Origin: Kocuria marina
GTDB lineage: Bacteria > Actinomycetota > Actinomycetes > Actinomycetales > Micrococcaceae
Direction: 5' to 3'
Length of the DNA stretch: 64,000 nt
NCBI RefSeq assembly: GCF_000786655.1
Contig: NZ_JROM01000007.1
Span: 1 to 64,000 of the forward strand
Shown here piece after piece: positions 25,364 to 35,404 of the stretch; position 1 is the first letter of the stretch; the number at the start of each line of letters is the position of its first letter. The notes beneath the pieces were generated by a model. It was not told where the DNA came from. It saw nothing but the letters and a program-made list of their open reading frames with translations, and did not search any database. The position numbers and the translations under genes were made by a program.

Positions 25364-27727
25364 TCAGCCGTCCTTCCGGCGCAGGATCGCCACGGGGTAG
25401 GTGAAGAGCAGATCGGCCAGGCGCACGGCGCCGTCCTGGTCCGTGGTGTACTCGCGGTGCGTGAGGACGTCCTGCCACGTCCCCGGCGCGAGGACCACGG
25501 TCTCGTCCGTGAAGCCGCCCTCGGGGGCGAGGGTCGCGGGGAATCGGGTGACCACGGTGGCCACGCCGCCGCGGTCGAAGCCTATGGCGTGCTCGGCGAG
25601 CGCGCCCCGGAACTCCAGCGGTGTGTACTCCGTGAACAGCTCGGGGTGCTCGCCGCGCAGCCGCAGGACGCGCGAGGTCAGCAGCATGCGCGCGGCCCCC
25701 GTGCCGTCCACGGGCGGGGTCGCGTCCTCGGAACCCGGCCGAGCGGCGTCGAGCCGCGCCAACATCTCCTCGCGCGCCGCGAAGTCCACGGGTCGGCGGT
25801 TGTCGGGGTCCACGAGCGACGGTTCCCACAACTCCTGCCCCTGGTAGACGTCCGGGACGCCCGGCAGGGTCAGCTGCAGCGCGGTGGCCGCCAGGGCGTT
25901 GCTGAACCCCGGCGCGCTCACGCGCTCCACGCACCCCTCCACGATGCCGCGGGCGCGCGGGTTGCTGAACAGGAAGTCGATGAAACGGGTCAGCTCCGCC
26001 TCGAAGTGCTCGTCTCCGTCCACCCACGCGGTGGACACGGACGCCTCGCGCACGGCCTTCATGGCGTAGTCCACGGCGCGATCGCGCTCGAGCGGCCACG
26101 CACCCACCACGGCCTGCAGCACGAGGTTCACGGCGGGTCCGTCCGACAGCTCGATCTGCGCGTCCTTGGCGCGGTTGACGAGCGTGGCCACGGTCTCGGA
26201 CCAGGCCCTGGGCTGCTCCGAGAGCACCGTGATGCGCGCACGCACCGACGCCGAGCGCTTGGTGTCGTGGGTCGTCAGGGCGTTCATGGTCGCGGGCGAT
26301 TCACGCTGCCGCCGCGCCGCCTCCGCGTGGAACTGCTCGGGCGTGAGTGAGAAGACCGCGGGGTCACCGCCCACCTCGGTCAGGGAGGAGAGCTTGGGGT
26401 AGCGGTAGAACGCGGTGTCCTCCACGCCCTTGGCCATGACCATCCCCGAGGTCTGCTGGAAGCGCTGGGCCACCTCGCTGAGCTCACCGTTCGCATCCCC
26501 GCCGAGTTCACGCGCGAGGTCCTCGAGCACGTCCGCGAGTTCGGGCCGCCACCGCCGGGCCGCGGCGACCGCGTCCCGCAGGTACTGCGCCCCCTCGGGC
26601 AGGTACGTGCGGTACACGGGGAAGTTGGCGAGGATCTCGGCGAGACCGTCGTATGACGCCGCGGCCCCGTGCGGGAAGTCCGCGGGCAGTTCGCGCACCA
26701 GACGGTGCACCTCCGCCGCCAGTCCCGCGTCCGCCATCCGACGCTTGGTCTCGTGGATCAGCGGGTCCCAGCGCACGGGCTGCCCGCCGCGCAGTTTGGT
26801 GTCCAGCGACGCGAGCTCGTAGTGCCCGCGCGCGTCCGTGAGCACCCGGTCGATCCAGCCCAGCGAGTCGTAGCCCGTGGTCCCGGCCGTGCGCCACTGT
26901 TCGGGCAGGTACTCCCCCGGTTCCAGGATCTTCTCGACGACGGTCCACGCGCCGTCCGTGAGTCCGGCCAGCTTCTCGAGGTAGTCCTGCGGGTCCCGCA
27001 CCCCGTCCGGGTGGTCGATGCGCAGCCCGTCCACGAGGCCCTCGCGGAACCAGCGGGCGACCTCCGTGTGGGACTCCTCGAAGACCCGGGCGTCCTCGAC
27101 CCGCACCCCCGCGAGCGTGGCCACGGTGAAGAACCGGCGGTAGTTCAGCTCGGAGTCACCGCGGCGCCAGTTGATCAGTTCGTAGTGCTGCCGCCCGTGC
27201 ACCTCGGCGGGGTCGTCACCCTCGCGGTACGTGCCCTCGGCCAGGGGGTAGACGTTGTCGTAGTAGTGCAGCGTCCCGTCCTGGACGGTGAGCGCGGAGA
27301 GGTCCTCGTCGCCGTCGCCGAGCACCGGGATCAGGATCTTGCCGCCACCGGCCTGCCAGTCCACGTCGAACGCGTCCGCGTAGGGGCTGTCCTGCCCCTT
27401 CTCGAGCAGCGACCACCACCACGGGTTCTCCTGCGGGGCGGCCACACCCTGGTGGTTGGGCACGATGTCCACGACGACGCCCAGTCCGGCCTCGTGCGCG
27501 GCATCGGACAGTGCCTTCAGCCCCTCCGATCCCCCGCGTTCGGGATCCACCTCGGTGGGATCCACGACGTCGTACCCGTGGTCCGAGCCGCTCGTGGCCC
27601 GCAGGATGGGCGAGAGGTACACCCACTCCGCCCCCAGACGCTTGATGTAGGGGATCAGTTCCGCCGCGCGATGCAGGTCCTGCTGGGTCGTGATTTGCAA
27701 CCGGTACGTTGAAGTGGGTGTCAGCAC
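25364..27727 (-). CDS. treY: Malto-oligosyltrehalose synthase
   Basis: GH13 transglycosylase that isomerises the reducing-end alpha-1,4 bond of glucan chains to the alpha-1,1 bond of trehalose. The 787-residue chain has the family's T-S-T-Y-R-L-Q start, D-I-V-P-N-H, nucleophile Asp in L-R-I-D-H-P-D-G, acid Glu in V-V-E-K-I-L-E-P-G-E and T-H-D-T-K-R-S, and ends with the R-F-P-A-T-L-A domain. The start is GTG at 27727; it lies six bases after AAGACT and has only a poor ribosome site, so it could be leaderless. Partner of treZ directly downstream. Confidence 0.95.
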   Translation of the reverse strand: MLTPTSTYRLQITTQQDLHRAAELIPYIKRLGAEWVYLSPILRATSGSDHGYDVVDPTEVDPERGGSEGLKALSDAAHEAGLGVVVDIVPNHQGVAAPQENPWWWSLLEKGQDSPYADAFDVDWQAGGGKILIPVLGDGDEDLSALTVQDGTLHYYDNVYPLAEGTYREGDDPAEVHGRQHYELINWRRGDSELNYRRFFTVATLAGVRVEDARVFEESHTEVARWFREGLVDGLRIDHPDGVRDPQDYLEKLAGLTDGAWTVVEKILEPGEYLPEQWRTAGTTGYDSLGWIDRVLTDARGHYELASLDTKLRGGQPVRWDPLIHETKRRMADAGLAAEVHRLVRELPADFPHGAAASYDGLAEILANFPVYRTYLPEGAQYLRDAVAAARRWRPELADVLEDLARELGGDANGELSEVAQRFQQTSGMVMAKGVEDTAFYRYPKLSSLTEVGGDPAVFSLTPEQFHAEAARRQRESPATMNALTTHDTKRSASVRARITVLSEQPRAWSETVATLVNRAKDAQIELSDGPAVNLVLQAVVGAWPLERDRAVDYAMKAVREASVSTAWVDGDEHFEAELTRFIDFLFSNPRARGIVEGCVERVSAPGFSNALAATALQLTLPGVPDVYQGQELWEPSLVDPDNRRPVDFAAREEMLARLDAARPGSEDATPPVDGTGAARMLLTSRVLRLRGEHPELFTEYTPLEFRGALAEHAIGFDRGGVATVVTRFPATLAPEGGFTDETVVLAPGTWQDVLTHREYTTDQDGAVRLADLLFTYPVAILRRKDG

Positions 27728-27798
27728 CCTTACAGTCTTGCCGAATGCGCGCGCTCGGGCCAGTCACTCCGCGCTCAACGAGCACCGTGACGTAAACG

Positions 27799-27833
27799 GC
27801 GGACGCGCCACCCGTGTGGGGTGACGCGTCCGC
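27799..27833 (-). terminator. Terminator of glgX
   Basis: GCGGACGCG (27799-27807) pairs with CGCGTCCGC (27825-27833) and the stem continues with CACCC/GGGTG, then GTTT follows on the minus strand. It separates glgX from the treY-treZ transcript. Confidence 0.7.
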
Positions 27834-27893
27834 AGTCGTGTTCAGCGCGGCGCGGGCTGCGGGCGATCTGCCCGGTCACGCACCGCGGGGCGC

Positions 27894-30086
27894 TCAGGCG
27901 TCGTCGGGCGACGCCGCGTACACCGCTGCCGCGACGGACGCCGCCACGGAGGCGTCCGGCTCTTCCTCGGGGGCCTCCCAGGCGCGCAACAGCACCGTGG
28001 ACTTGCCCGCCATCCGCAACGTGGAGGAGTGCTCACGCACGGCACCGTCCGCGTGCTCGCCGGCGGTGTCCACGATCTCCTCCCACTTCATGCCGTAGCT
28101 GGCCGGCGGCAATGTGATGTCCACGGGCTCGGGGTTGGAGTTGAAGTACACGATGAAGTTCACGTCCGTGATCCGGCGACCGCGCATGTCCACCCCCGCG
28201 ATGCCCTGACCGTTGAGCCACATGCCCACGGCACGAGCCAGGGGCTCGTCCCAGTCGGCGGGCACCATGGGCGTGCCGTCCGTGTTGAGCCACGCGATAT
28301 CCGGCATGGGATCGCCCTCGGCGCGCTCGCCCATGTCCACGGGACGCCCGTCGAAGAACTGCGAGCGGCGGAACGTGGGGTGTTCGTGGCGCAGGTGGGT
28401 GATCACCGAGGTGAACTCCACGAGCGGGGTGTCCACCTTCTCCCAGTTGATCCACGTGAGCTCGTTGTCCTGGCAGTACGTGTTGTTGTTGCCCTTCTGG
28501 GTGCGCCCCGCCTCGTCACCGTGCAGCAGCATGGGCGTGCCCTGGGACAGCATGAGCGTGGCGATGAAGTTGCGCTGCTGACGCGCACGCATCGCGAGCA
28601 CCTCGGGATCGTCCGTGGGCCCCTCCTCACCGCAGTTCCACGAGCGGTTGTGGGACTCGCCGTCGTTGTTGTCCTCGCCGTTCTCCTCGTTGTGCTTCTC
28701 GTTGTAGGACACGAGGTCCCGCAGTGTGAAGCCGTCGTGGGCGGTCACGAAGTTCACCGAGGCGAAGGGGCGCCGGCCGCTGTTCTCGTAGAGGTCAGCG
28801 GAGCCGGTGACACGGGACGCGAACTCCCCCAGGGTCGAGGGCTCACCGCGCCAGAAATCACGCACGGTGTCCCGGTACTTGCCGTTCCACTCGGTCCACT
28901 GCGGCGGGAAGTTGCCCACCTGGTAGCCACCGGGACCGATGTCCCAGGGCTCGGCGATCAGTTTGACCTGCGAGACGATCGGGTCCTGCTGGACGAGTTC
29001 GAAGAACGTGGAGAGCTTGTCCACGTCGTAGAACTCACGGGCCAGCGTGGCCGCGAGGTCGAAGCGGAAACCGTCCACGTGCATCTCTGTGACCCAGTAG
29101 CGCAGCGAGTCCATGATCAGCTGCAGCGAATGCGGGTGGCGCACGTTGAGGGAGTTACCGGTACCCGTGTAGTCCATGTAGAACTTCTGGTCGTCGTCCA
29201 CGGTGCGGTAGTACGCGGTGTTGTCGATGCCCTTCATGGACAGCGTGGGGCCCATGTGGTTGCCCTCGGCCGTGTGGTTGTACACCACGTCCAGGATGAC
29301 CTCGATGTCCGCCTGGTGCAGTGCGCGCACCATGGCCTTGAACTCCTGGACCTGGCTGCCCAGGTGGGAGGCCGCGCTGTACTCGTTGTGGGGCGCGAAG
29401 AACGCGATGGTGTTGTAGCCCCAGTAGTTACGCAGCCCCTTCTCGAGCAGCGTGGAGTCCTGGACGAACTGGTGCACGGGCATCAGTTCGATCGCGGTGA
29501 CCCCCAGCTTCTGCAGGTGTTCGATGACCGCGGGGTGGGACACACCGGCGTACGTGCCGCGCTGTTCCTCCGGGACCTCCGGGTGCTGCATGGTGAGACC
29601 CTTGACGTGGGCCTCGTAGATCACGGACTTGTGGTACGGGGTGCGCGGGGTGCGGTCACCCTCCCAGTCGAAGAACGGGTTGATCACCACGCCCTTCATC
29701 ATGTGTTCCGCGGAGTCCTGGTGGTTCTCGGAGTCCTCGTCACCGAAGTTGTAGGAGAACAGGGACTCGTCCCAGTCGATCCCGCCCTCCACGGCCTTGG
29801 CGTAGGGGTCCAGGAGCAACTTGTCGGGGTTGCACCGCAACCCCTGGGACGGATCCCACGGCCCGTGCACCCGGTACCCGTAGCGCTGACCGGGCTGCAC
29901 CTGGGGGAGGTAGCAGTGCCACACGTAGCTGTCCACGGCGGTGACCTCCACGCGCGTCTCCGTGCCGTCCTCCTCGAACAAGCACAGTTCCACACGGTCC
30001 GCGACCTCCGAGAAGAGCGCGAAATTGGTCCCCGTGCCGTCGAACGTGGCGCCCAGCGGGTACGGGTGTCCTGGCCAAACTTCCAT
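27894..30086 (-). CDS. glgX: Glycogen debranching enzyme (isoamylase type)
   Basis: GH13 alpha-1,6-glucosidase (GlgX/TreX class) of 730 residues that removes branches and frees linear malto-oligosaccharides for TreY. N-terminal CBM48-like domain (1-130, with P-L-G-A-T-F-D-G-x-G-T-N-F-A-L-F-S), barrel motifs D-V-V-Y-N-H-T-A-E-G, nucleophile Asp in F-R-F-D-L-A, acid Glu in L-I-A-E-P-W-D-I-G-P, and T-A-H-D-G-F-T. Ends with an Ala-rich tail. ATG at 30086 follows a GAGGAGAAG ribosome site. Upstream of treY-treZ in the same direction: a trehalose-from-glycogen module. Confidence 0.95.
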   Translation of the reverse strand: MEVWPGHPYPLGATFDGTGTNFALFSEVADRVELCLFEEDGTETRVEVTAVDSYVWHCYLPQVQPGQRYGYRVHGPWDPSQGLRCNPDKLLLDPYAKAVEGGIDWDESLFSYNFGDEDSENHQDSAEHMMKGVVINPFFDWEGDRTPRTPYHKSVIYEAHVKGLTMQHPEVPEEQRGTYAGVSHPAVIEHLQKLGVTAIELMPVHQFVQDSTLLEKGLRNYWGYNTIAFFAPHNEYSAASHLGSQVQEFKAMVRALHQADIEVILDVVYNHTAEGNHMGPTLSMKGIDNTAYYRTVDDDQKFYMDYTGTGNSLNVRHPHSLQLIMDSLRYWVTEMHVDGFRFDLAATLAREFYDVDKLSTFFELVQQDPIVSQVKLIAEPWDIGPGGYQVGNFPPQWTEWNGKYRDTVRDFWRGEPSTLGEFASRVTGSADLYENSGRRPFASVNFVTAHDGFTLRDLVSYNEKHNEENGEDNNDGESHNRSWNCGEEGPTDDPEVLAMRARQQRNFIATLMLSQGTPMLLHGDEAGRTQKGNNNTYCQDNELTWINWEKVDTPLVEFTSVITHLRHEHPTFRRSQFFDGRPVDMGERAEGDPMPDIAWLNTDGTPMVPADWDEPLARAVGMWLNGQGIAGVDMRGRRITDVNFIVYFNSNPEPVDITLPPASYGMKWEEIVDTAGEHADGAVREHSSTLRMAGKSTVLLRAWEAPEEEPDASVAASVAAAVYAASPDDA

Positions 30087-30169
30087 GTACTTCTCCTCAG
30101 CGTGTCGTGGGGCCGTGAGCGGATCCCCGCTCGCGGCCAGCCACTAATAATAGTCGTTCGGGTCGCGGC

Positions 30170-31855
30170 TCACGGACGGGCCAGCACCGCGCGCACGTTC
30201 TCCGCGAGCACCGACGGCGGGACGGGGCCCTCCCCGTTCGCCCGTGAGGCCACCGCGTGCAGACCGGCCCCGAGGGCCGCGGCGGCCGCCCAGCGACCGT
30301 CCCCGCGGGCCCAGTCGCCCAGGACCGCGAGCGCGTCCGGGTGCTCGGCCACGTGGGCCACGACCGTGCCCAGGATCCCGGCGAGGGTGTCCCCCGAACC
30401 CGCCGTGGCCAGCCAGGGGCTCGCGTGGCCGATGCTCAGGCACAGGCATTCGTCGCGCCCGGAAGCGTTCCCGTCCTCGGAGGCGTCCCCGTCCCGTCCC
30501 ACGGGGGACGCGATCACGGTGGACGCGCCCTTGAGCAGCACCGTGGCACCCGTGAGGCGCGCGGCCTCGCTCGCCCAGTGCACGGGGTTGGCCTCGATCT
30601 CGGAGCGCTCCACCGTGGAATCGCACACCCCGAAACCGTGGAGCCACTCGAAGACCTGGGACAGTTCCCCCGCGTGGGGCGTGAGGATCTTGTGGGGGCC
30701 CAGGGCGGCGTCGACCACGGAACGCGCGGCGGCGTCGAGCGCACCGGCGTCGAGTACGGCCGGCTCCTGGGCCTCGATGATCGCCTGCACGCGCGCGGCC
30801 TGGGACTCGTCCCCCACCACGCCGGGGCCCGCGAGCCACGCCTGGACGTGGACGTCCCACGGCTGGTCGTCCGAGCACACGACCTCCGGACTGCGCGCGA
30901 GCACCATGCCGCGCGTGGTCGAATCCCCCAGGAAGCGGACCATTCCCGCGCCGGCGTTGACCGCCGCCTGGGTGCACATGATCGCCGCGCCCGGATAGCT
31001 CGACGCACCGGCCACGACGCCCAGCACACCTCGGGTGTACTTGGTGTCGGTCGCCCCGGGGCGCGGCCACGCGGCGAGCACGTCACGCGGTTCGAGCCGG
31101 TGCACGGCGGGGTCGCTCAGCCGGTCCTCGATCCCGATGGGCACCACCGTGAGCGCCCCCGTGGCCTGCTCCCCCGGGGACACCACGTGGCCCGTCTTGG
31201 CGCCGCCGAACGTAATGGTGGCGTGGGCGTGCAGGACCGGCTCGGGAGCCTCACCGGTGTCCGCGCTGACGCCGGAGACGAGGTCGCACGCCACGATCCG
31301 CGGGAAGCGCCGTTCCCGCGCGGCAGCCGGATCCCGCTGCCGTTCGGTGAACGCCCGCACGAGCTGCGCGACCTTACCCCGCAGCCCACCCTGCGCACCG
31401 GTGCCGAGCACGGCGTCCACGATCAGGTGGGCGTCGGCCATGAGGGAGACCGCGCGGGACACGTCCACCGGGTGCGCGGCGGCCACGGCGTCCGAGAGCT
31501 CGCGCTCCTCGCCGTCCTGGTCGGTGAGCCGCAGCGCGGTGCCGCCGCGAGCGAGCAGCGCCCGCAGGCCCTGTTCGTGCACGCGGGTGCCGGTCAGGAC
31601 GGCCACGACCTTCACGCCGCTGCGGCGCAGGAACGCGCCCGCCCACAGTCCGTCCCCGCCGTTGTTGCCCGAGCCCACGAGCAGCACCGCCGTGGTGCCG
31701 CCCAACAACCCTCTCCGGTTGGCCAGGCGCAACTGCGCTTCGCAGCCGCGGGCCAGTCCCAGGGCCGCGCGACGCATCAGCACGTCCCCGTAGCCCTCGT
31801 CCAGCAGCGGCTGTTCCGCAGCGCGGATGCTCTCGCCCGAGTACGCCTCAATCAT
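30170..31855 (-). CDS. nnr: Bifunctional NAD(P)H-hydrate repair enzyme (epimerase and ADP-dependent dehydratase)
   Basis: Repairs hydrated NADH and NADPH. Residues 1-235 are the NAXE-type epimerase ([12 protein letters not shown] near 60-71; [11 protein letters not shown] near 191-201). Residues 260-561 are the NnrD/YjeF-C dehydratase of the ribokinase-like fold, with L-T-P-H-A-G-E-L and the anion-hole motif [12 protein letters not shown] short Gly/Asp/Arg insert around 453-467 interrupts the second half. The start overlaps acpS by eight bases, so the two genes are coupled. Confidence 0.94.
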   Translation of the reverse strand: MIEAYSGESIRAAEQPLLDEGYGDVLMRRAALGLARGCEAQLRLANRRGLLGGTTAVLLVGSGNNGGDGLWAGAFLRRSGVKVVAVLTGTRVHEQGLRALLARGGTALRLTDQDGEERELSDAVAAAHPVDVSRAVSLMADAHLIVDAVLGTGAQGGLRGKVAQLVRAFTERQRDPAAARERRFPRIVACDLVSGVSADTGEAPEPVLHAHATITFGGAKTGHVVSPGEQATGALTVVPIGIEDRLSDPAVHRLEPRDVLAAWPRPGATDTKYTRGVLGVVAGASSYPGAAIMCTQAAVNAGAGMVRFLGDSTTRGMVLARSPEVVCSDDQPWDVHVQAWLAGPGVVGDESQAARVQAIIEAQEPAVLDAGALDAAARSVVDAALGPHKILTPHAGELSQVFEWLHGFGVCDSTVERSEIEANPVHWASEAARLTGATVLLKGASTVIASPVGRDGDASEDGNASGRDECLCLSIGHASPWLATAGSGDTLAGILGTVVAHVAEHPDALAVLGDWARGDGRWAAAAALGAGLHAVASRANGEGPVPPSVLAENVRAVLARP

Positions 31856-32219
31856 CGCGGTGTCCTCCCTGTCCTTCGGCCACGACGAACGCCACGGCCA
31901 TGCCGCCGTCGTGGGAGATCGTCACGTGCCATGTTTCCACGCCCCTGCGCCGCGCCTGCTCGGCCACGGTGCCTGCGGTGTGCAGACGGGGAGCGCCGTG
32001 GGCGTCGTTACTGATCCAGCAGTCCTGCCAGATCATCCCCGGCGGGGCCAGCAGCGCCTTGGCCGCGGCCTCCTTGACCGCGAAGCGCGCGGCCAGCGAG
32101 CGCGGGTGCAGTTCCCGCTCGTGGGGCACGAACAGGCGTTCCCGCAATCGCGGCGTGCGCTCCAGCTGTCGTTCGAAACGCGCGATGTCCACGATGTCCA
32201 CGCCGGTGCCCACAATCAT
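31848..32219 (-). CDS. acpS: Holo-[acyl-carrier-protein] synthase
   Basis: Transfers phosphopantetheine from CoA to the Ser of acyl carrier protein. The 123-residue length is standard; [13 protein letters not shown] (3-15) carries the Mg-binding Asp and [13 protein letters not shown] (about 44-56) the Glu and Lys. The start ATG lies six bases after TAGGCT on the same strand with no ribosome site, so the message is probably leaderless. Followed directly by nnr. Confidence 0.95.
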   Translation of the reverse strand: MIVGTGVDIVDIARFERQLERTPRLRERLFVPHERELHPRSLAARFAVKEAAAKALLAPPGMIWQDCWISNDAHGAPRLHTAGTVAEQARRRGVETWHVTISHDGGMAVAFVVAEGQGGHRDD

Positions 32220-32225
32220 GTCGCC

Positions 32226-32231
32226 AGCCTA
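32226..32231 (-). promoter_or_regulatory. Candidate -10 box for leaderless acpS-nnr
   Basis: TAGGCT on the minus strand ends six bases before the acpS ATG. Same hexamer and same spacing as at mshA. Confidence 0.45.
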
Positions 32232-32393
32232 CCGGCGCCGCCCGACCCCCTCACGGGCGCCGCGGCACGGTCCGGGCCTCGCGCATGCCTCGGCTCGGTC
32301 CGCGTCTCGCGGTCCCCGCGGCACCACACGAGCCTCGCGATCGCCGCAGCACGGCCCGGGCCCCCTGGGCGTCGCGGCATGCCCGGGTACGAC

Positions 32394-32434
32394 GACGGCG
32401 GGTGACGCTCCCACAGGAAGCGTCACCCGCCGTC
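32394..32434 (-). terminator. Terminator of glmS
   Basis: A perfect 16-base-pair stem: bases 32394-32409 pair with 32419-32434 around a 9-base loop. It lies 20 bases after the glmS stop. There is no U-tract, as is common in high-GC actinobacteria. Confidence 0.75.
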
Positions 32435-32453
32435 GGACGGACGAACCGGAGGA

Positions 32454-34337
32454 TTACTCCACGGTCACGGACTTGGCCAGGTTGCGCGGCTGGTCCACGT
32501 CGTAGCCCTTGGCCCCGGCGAGTTCGCACGCGAAGATCTGCAGCGGCACCGTGGCCAGCAACGGCTGCAGCAGCGTGGGTGCCTCGGGGACGTAGAAGAC
32601 GTGGTTGGCGAACTCGCGCACGGCGTCGTCGCCCTCCTCCGCGATCACGATGGTCTCGGCCCCGCGAGCGCGGATCTCCTGGATGTTGGAGACCACCTTG
32701 GCGTGCAGCGAGTCCCGGCCGTTGGGCGAGGGGACGATCACGAACACGGGCTGGCCCTGGTCGATCAGCGCGATGGGCCCGTGCTTGAGCTCACCGGCGG
32801 CGAATCCCTCCGCGTGGATGTAGGCGATCTCCTTGAGCTTGAGCGCACCTTCCATGGCCACGGGGAAGCCCACGTGACGGCCCAGGAACAGCACGGACCC
32901 GGCGTCCTTCATCCCGGCCGCGAGTTCCTTGACCTGCGGCTCCACCTCGTCCAGCACGCGCTGGATCTTGGCGGGCATGGCCTCGAGCTCGGCCAGCATG
33001 GTGGAGATCTCGTCCTTGAACTTGTTGCCGCGCAACTGGGCCAGGTACAGGCCCAGCAGGTACGCGGCGGTGATCTGGGCGAGGAACGCCTTGGTGGAGG
33101 CCACCGCGATCTCGGGACCCGCGTGCGTGTAGAGCACGGCGTCCGCTTCGCGCGGGATCGTGGAACCGTTCGTGTTGCAGATCGCCACGACCTTGGCGCC
33201 CTGTTCCTGCGCGTGGCGCACGGCCATGAGGGTGTCCATGGTCTCGCCGGACTGGGAGACCGCGACCACCAGGGTCTTCTCGTTCACGATCGGATCGCGG
33301 TAGCGGAACTCGTGCGCGAGCTCCACCTCGGTGGGGATCCGGCACCAGTGCTCGATCGCGTAGCGCGCGACCTGCCCGGCGTACGCGGCGGTACCGCACG
33401 CGATCACCACGATCTTGTCGATCGAGCGCAGCACGGTCTCATCGATCTTGATCTCGTCCAGCGTGAGCCGGCCGTTCTCGTCCAACCGGCCCAGCAGGGT
33501 GTCCCCCACGGCGGCGGGCTGGTCGTGGATCTCCTTCTCCATGAAGGACGGGTACCCGTCCTTCTCCGCGGCGGCGGCGTCCCACTCGATGTCGAAGGGC
33601 TTGCCCCCGGCGGCGTTGCCGTGGAAGTCCACGATCGTGTAGTCGTCAGCGGTGATGGTCACGATCTGGTCCTGGCCCATCTCCACGGCCCGCTTGGTAT
33701 AGTCGATGAAACCGGAGACGTCCGAGCCCAGGAAGTTCTCGCCGTCGCCCAGCCCGATCACGAGCGGCGAGTTGCGGCGCGCCGCGACCACGCGGTCCGG
33801 GTGGTCCGCGTGCACGGCCAGCAGCGTGAACGCGCCCTCGAGGCGGCGGCACGTGTCCTGCATGGCCACCGTGAGGTCCTTCTCGTCCGCGCCCTGCGCG
33901 TTGTACGTGCGGGCCAGCAGCACCGCGGCGACCTCGGTGTCCGTCTCGGACGTGAAGCTCTCGCCCTGGGCGCTGAGTTCGCGCTTGATCTCGCTGAAGT
34001 TCTCGATGATCCCGTTGTGGATCATGGCCAGCTTGCCGCCGTCGACCACGTGGGGGTGCGCGTTGACGTCGGAGGGGCCTCCGTGGGTGGCCCAGCGGGT
34101 GTGGCCGATCCCGATGTTCGATTCCGGCAGGGGGTGCGCTTCGAGCTCACCGATCAGGTTGCTCAGCTTCCCGGCCTTCTTGCGGTACTCCACCGCACCG
34201 TCGGCAATCACTGCGACGCCCGCGGAGTCGTACCCGCGGTATTCCAGTCGACGAAGCCCTTCGAGGATCACCTCGAGCGCACCGTGCTGTCGCCCGTCAG
34301 CACGGTTCGAGCCCACATATCCCACAATTCCACACAT
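32454..34337 (-). CDS. glmS: Glutamine-fructose-6-phosphate aminotransferase (isomerising)
   Basis: Makes glucosamine 6-phosphate, the first step toward UDP-GlcNAc for peptidoglycan and mycothiol. The 627-residue chain starts M-C-G-I-V-G-Y-V-G, with Cys2 as the nucleophile after Met removal. The glutaminase half spans 1-240, and two SIS domains follow (V-S-Q-S-G-E-T-M-D-T-L is the sugar-phosphate loop). It ends with N-L-A-K-S-V-T-V-E as in the family. The ATG is fixed by the need for Cys2; upstream there is no ribosome site, only TACAGT seven bases away. Confidence 0.97.
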   Translation of the reverse strand: MCGIVGYVGSNRADGRQHGALEVILEGLRRLEYRGYDSAGVAVIADGAVEYRKKAGKLSNLIGELEAHPLPESNIGIGHTRWATHGGPSDVNAHPHVVDGGKLAMIHNGIIENFSEIKRELSAQGESFTSETDTEVAAVLLARTYNAQGADEKDLTVAMQDTCRRLEGAFTLLAVHADHPDRVVAARRNSPLVIGLGDGENFLGSDVSGFIDYTKRAVEMGQDQIVTITADDYTIVDFHGNAAGGKPFDIEWDAAAAEKDGYPSFMEKEIHDQPAAVGDTLLGRLDENGRLTLDEIKIDETVLRSIDKIVVIACGTAAYAGQVARYAIEHWCRIPTEVELAHEFRYRDPIVNEKTLVVAVSQSGETMDTLMAVRHAQEQGAKVVAICNTNGSTIPREADAVLYTHAGPEIAVASTKAFLAQITAAYLLGLYLAQLRGNKFKDEISTMLAELEAMPAKIQRVLDEVEPQVKELAAGMKDAGSVLFLGRHVGFPVAMEGALKLKEIAYIHAEGFAAGELKHGPIALIDQGQPVFVIVPSPNGRDSLHAKVVSNIQEIRARGAETIVIAEEGDDAVREFANHVFYVPEAPTLLQPLLATVPLQIFACELAGAKGYDVDQPRNLAKSVTVE

Positions 34338-34344
34338 GAAAAAT

Positions 34345-34350
34345 ACTGTA
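34345..34350 (-). promoter_or_regulatory. Candidate -10 box for leaderless glmS
   Basis: TACAGT on the minus strand is seven bases before the glmS ATG and is followed by a short AT-rich run. No ribosome site is present. The glmS and coaA promoters are divergent within 74 bases. Confidence 0.5.
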
Positions 34351-34396
34351 CCGGAAACGCTCCGCGCCCTATGCCCTGCGTGAGGGGGCCCGGGCC

Positions 34397-34402
34397 TACA
34401 CT
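34397..34402 (+). promoter_or_regulatory. Candidate -10 box for coaA
   Basis: TACACT lies nine bases before the coaA ATG, leaving no room for a ribosome site. This fits a leaderless or nearly leaderless message. Confidence 0.45.
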
Positions 34403-34411
34403 GGTCCGAGC

Positions 34412-35368
34412 ATGAGCACACAGCCCATAACCCACCGCGTCTCCCCTTTCGTGGAGTTGGATCGTCAGACCTGGTCCAGGCTTTCGCACGAGATCGACGT
34501 CCCGCTCACCGCGCAGGAGATCGAGAACCTGCGCGGTCTCGGTGACCGCTTGGACGTGGACGAGGTCCGCGAGGTCTACCTGCCCCTCTCGCGGTTGCTC
34601 ACGCTCTACGACATGTCCTCCACGCAGCTCAACGCCGCCACGAACTCCTTCCTGGGCGAGCATCACGCGCGCACCCCGTTCGTGATCGGGATCGCCGGGT
34701 CCGTGGCGGCGGGCAAGTCCACCACGGCTCGCTTGCTGCGCGAGATGCTGGCCCGCTGGCCGTCCACCCCGAACGTGCAGCTCGTGACCACGGACGGTTT
34801 CCTCTACCCCAACGCCGAGCTCCGACGGCGCGGGCTCATGGACCGCAAGGGCTTCCCCGAGTCCTACGACCGGCGCGGGCTGCTGCGCTTCGTCTCCGAG
34901 ATCAAGTCCGGCGCCCCCGAGGTGCGTGCCCCCAAGTACTCCCACGTCACCTACGACATCCTCCCGGACGAGGAAGTCGTGGTGACCCGCCCCGACGTCG
35001 TGATCGTGGAAGGCCTGAACGTGCTCGCGCCCGCGAAGCTGGAGAGCGGCAAACGCACCGCGCTCGCGCTGAGCGATTTCTTCGACTTCAGCATCTACGT
35101 GGACGCCCGCACCCAGGACATCGAACGCTGGTACGTGGAGCGCTTCCAGGCCCTGCGCTCCTCCGCGTTCTCGGACCCCGAGTCCTACTTCCACCGCTAC
35201 GCGGACCTCACGGACGAGCAGGCACAGGACGTGGCCACGGACATCTGGCGGCGGATCAACGAACCCAACCTGGAGCAGAACGTGCGCCCCACCCGCGGCC
35301 GCGCCCGGCTGATCCTCTCCAAGGACCACGACCACAAGATCCGCAGAGTGCTGCTGCGAAAGAACTGA
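34412..35368 (+). CDS. coaA: Pantothenate kinase, type I
   Basis: Phosphorylates pantothenate, the controlling step of coenzyme A synthesis. In 318 residues it shows the P-loop G-S-V-A-A-G-K-S-T (95-103), T-T-D-G-F-L-Y-P-N, the [11 protein letters not shown] block and [12 protein letters not shown], all typical of the CoaA type, which is feedback-inhibited by CoA. Divergent from glmS. Confidence 0.96.
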   Translation: MSTQPITHRVSPFVELDRQTWSRLSHEIDVPLTAQEIENLRGLGDRLDVDEVREVYLPLSRLLTLYDMSSTQLNAATNSFLGEHHARTPFVIGIAGSVAAGKSTTARLLREMLARWPSTPNVQLVTTDGFLYPNAELRRRGLMDRKGFPESYDRRGLLRFVSEIKSGAPEVRAPKYSHVTYDILPDEEVVVTRPDVVIVEGLNVLAPAKLESGKRTALALSDFFDFSIYVDARTQDIERWYVERFQALRSSAFSDPESYFHRYADLTDEQAQDVATDIWRRINEPNLEQNVRPTRGRARLILSKDHDHKIRRVLLRKN

Positions 35369-35391
35369 TACTTTCCGGCCCGTTTTCTCTG

Positions 35392-35397
35392 TACGAT
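35392..35397 (+). promoter_or_regulatory. Candidate -10 box for mscL
   Basis: TACGAT lies seven bases before the ATG at 35405, again without a ribosome site. It supports 35405 over the in-frame ATG at 35396, which overlaps this box. Confidence 0.4.
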
Positions 35398-35404
35398 GAG
35401 CGCC

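Noticed and set aside
28029-30998. A 989-codon open frame on the plus strand opposite glgX and nnr
   Set aside because: Runs antisense through two clear enzymes with intact motifs; composition is that of a GC-driven mirror frame.
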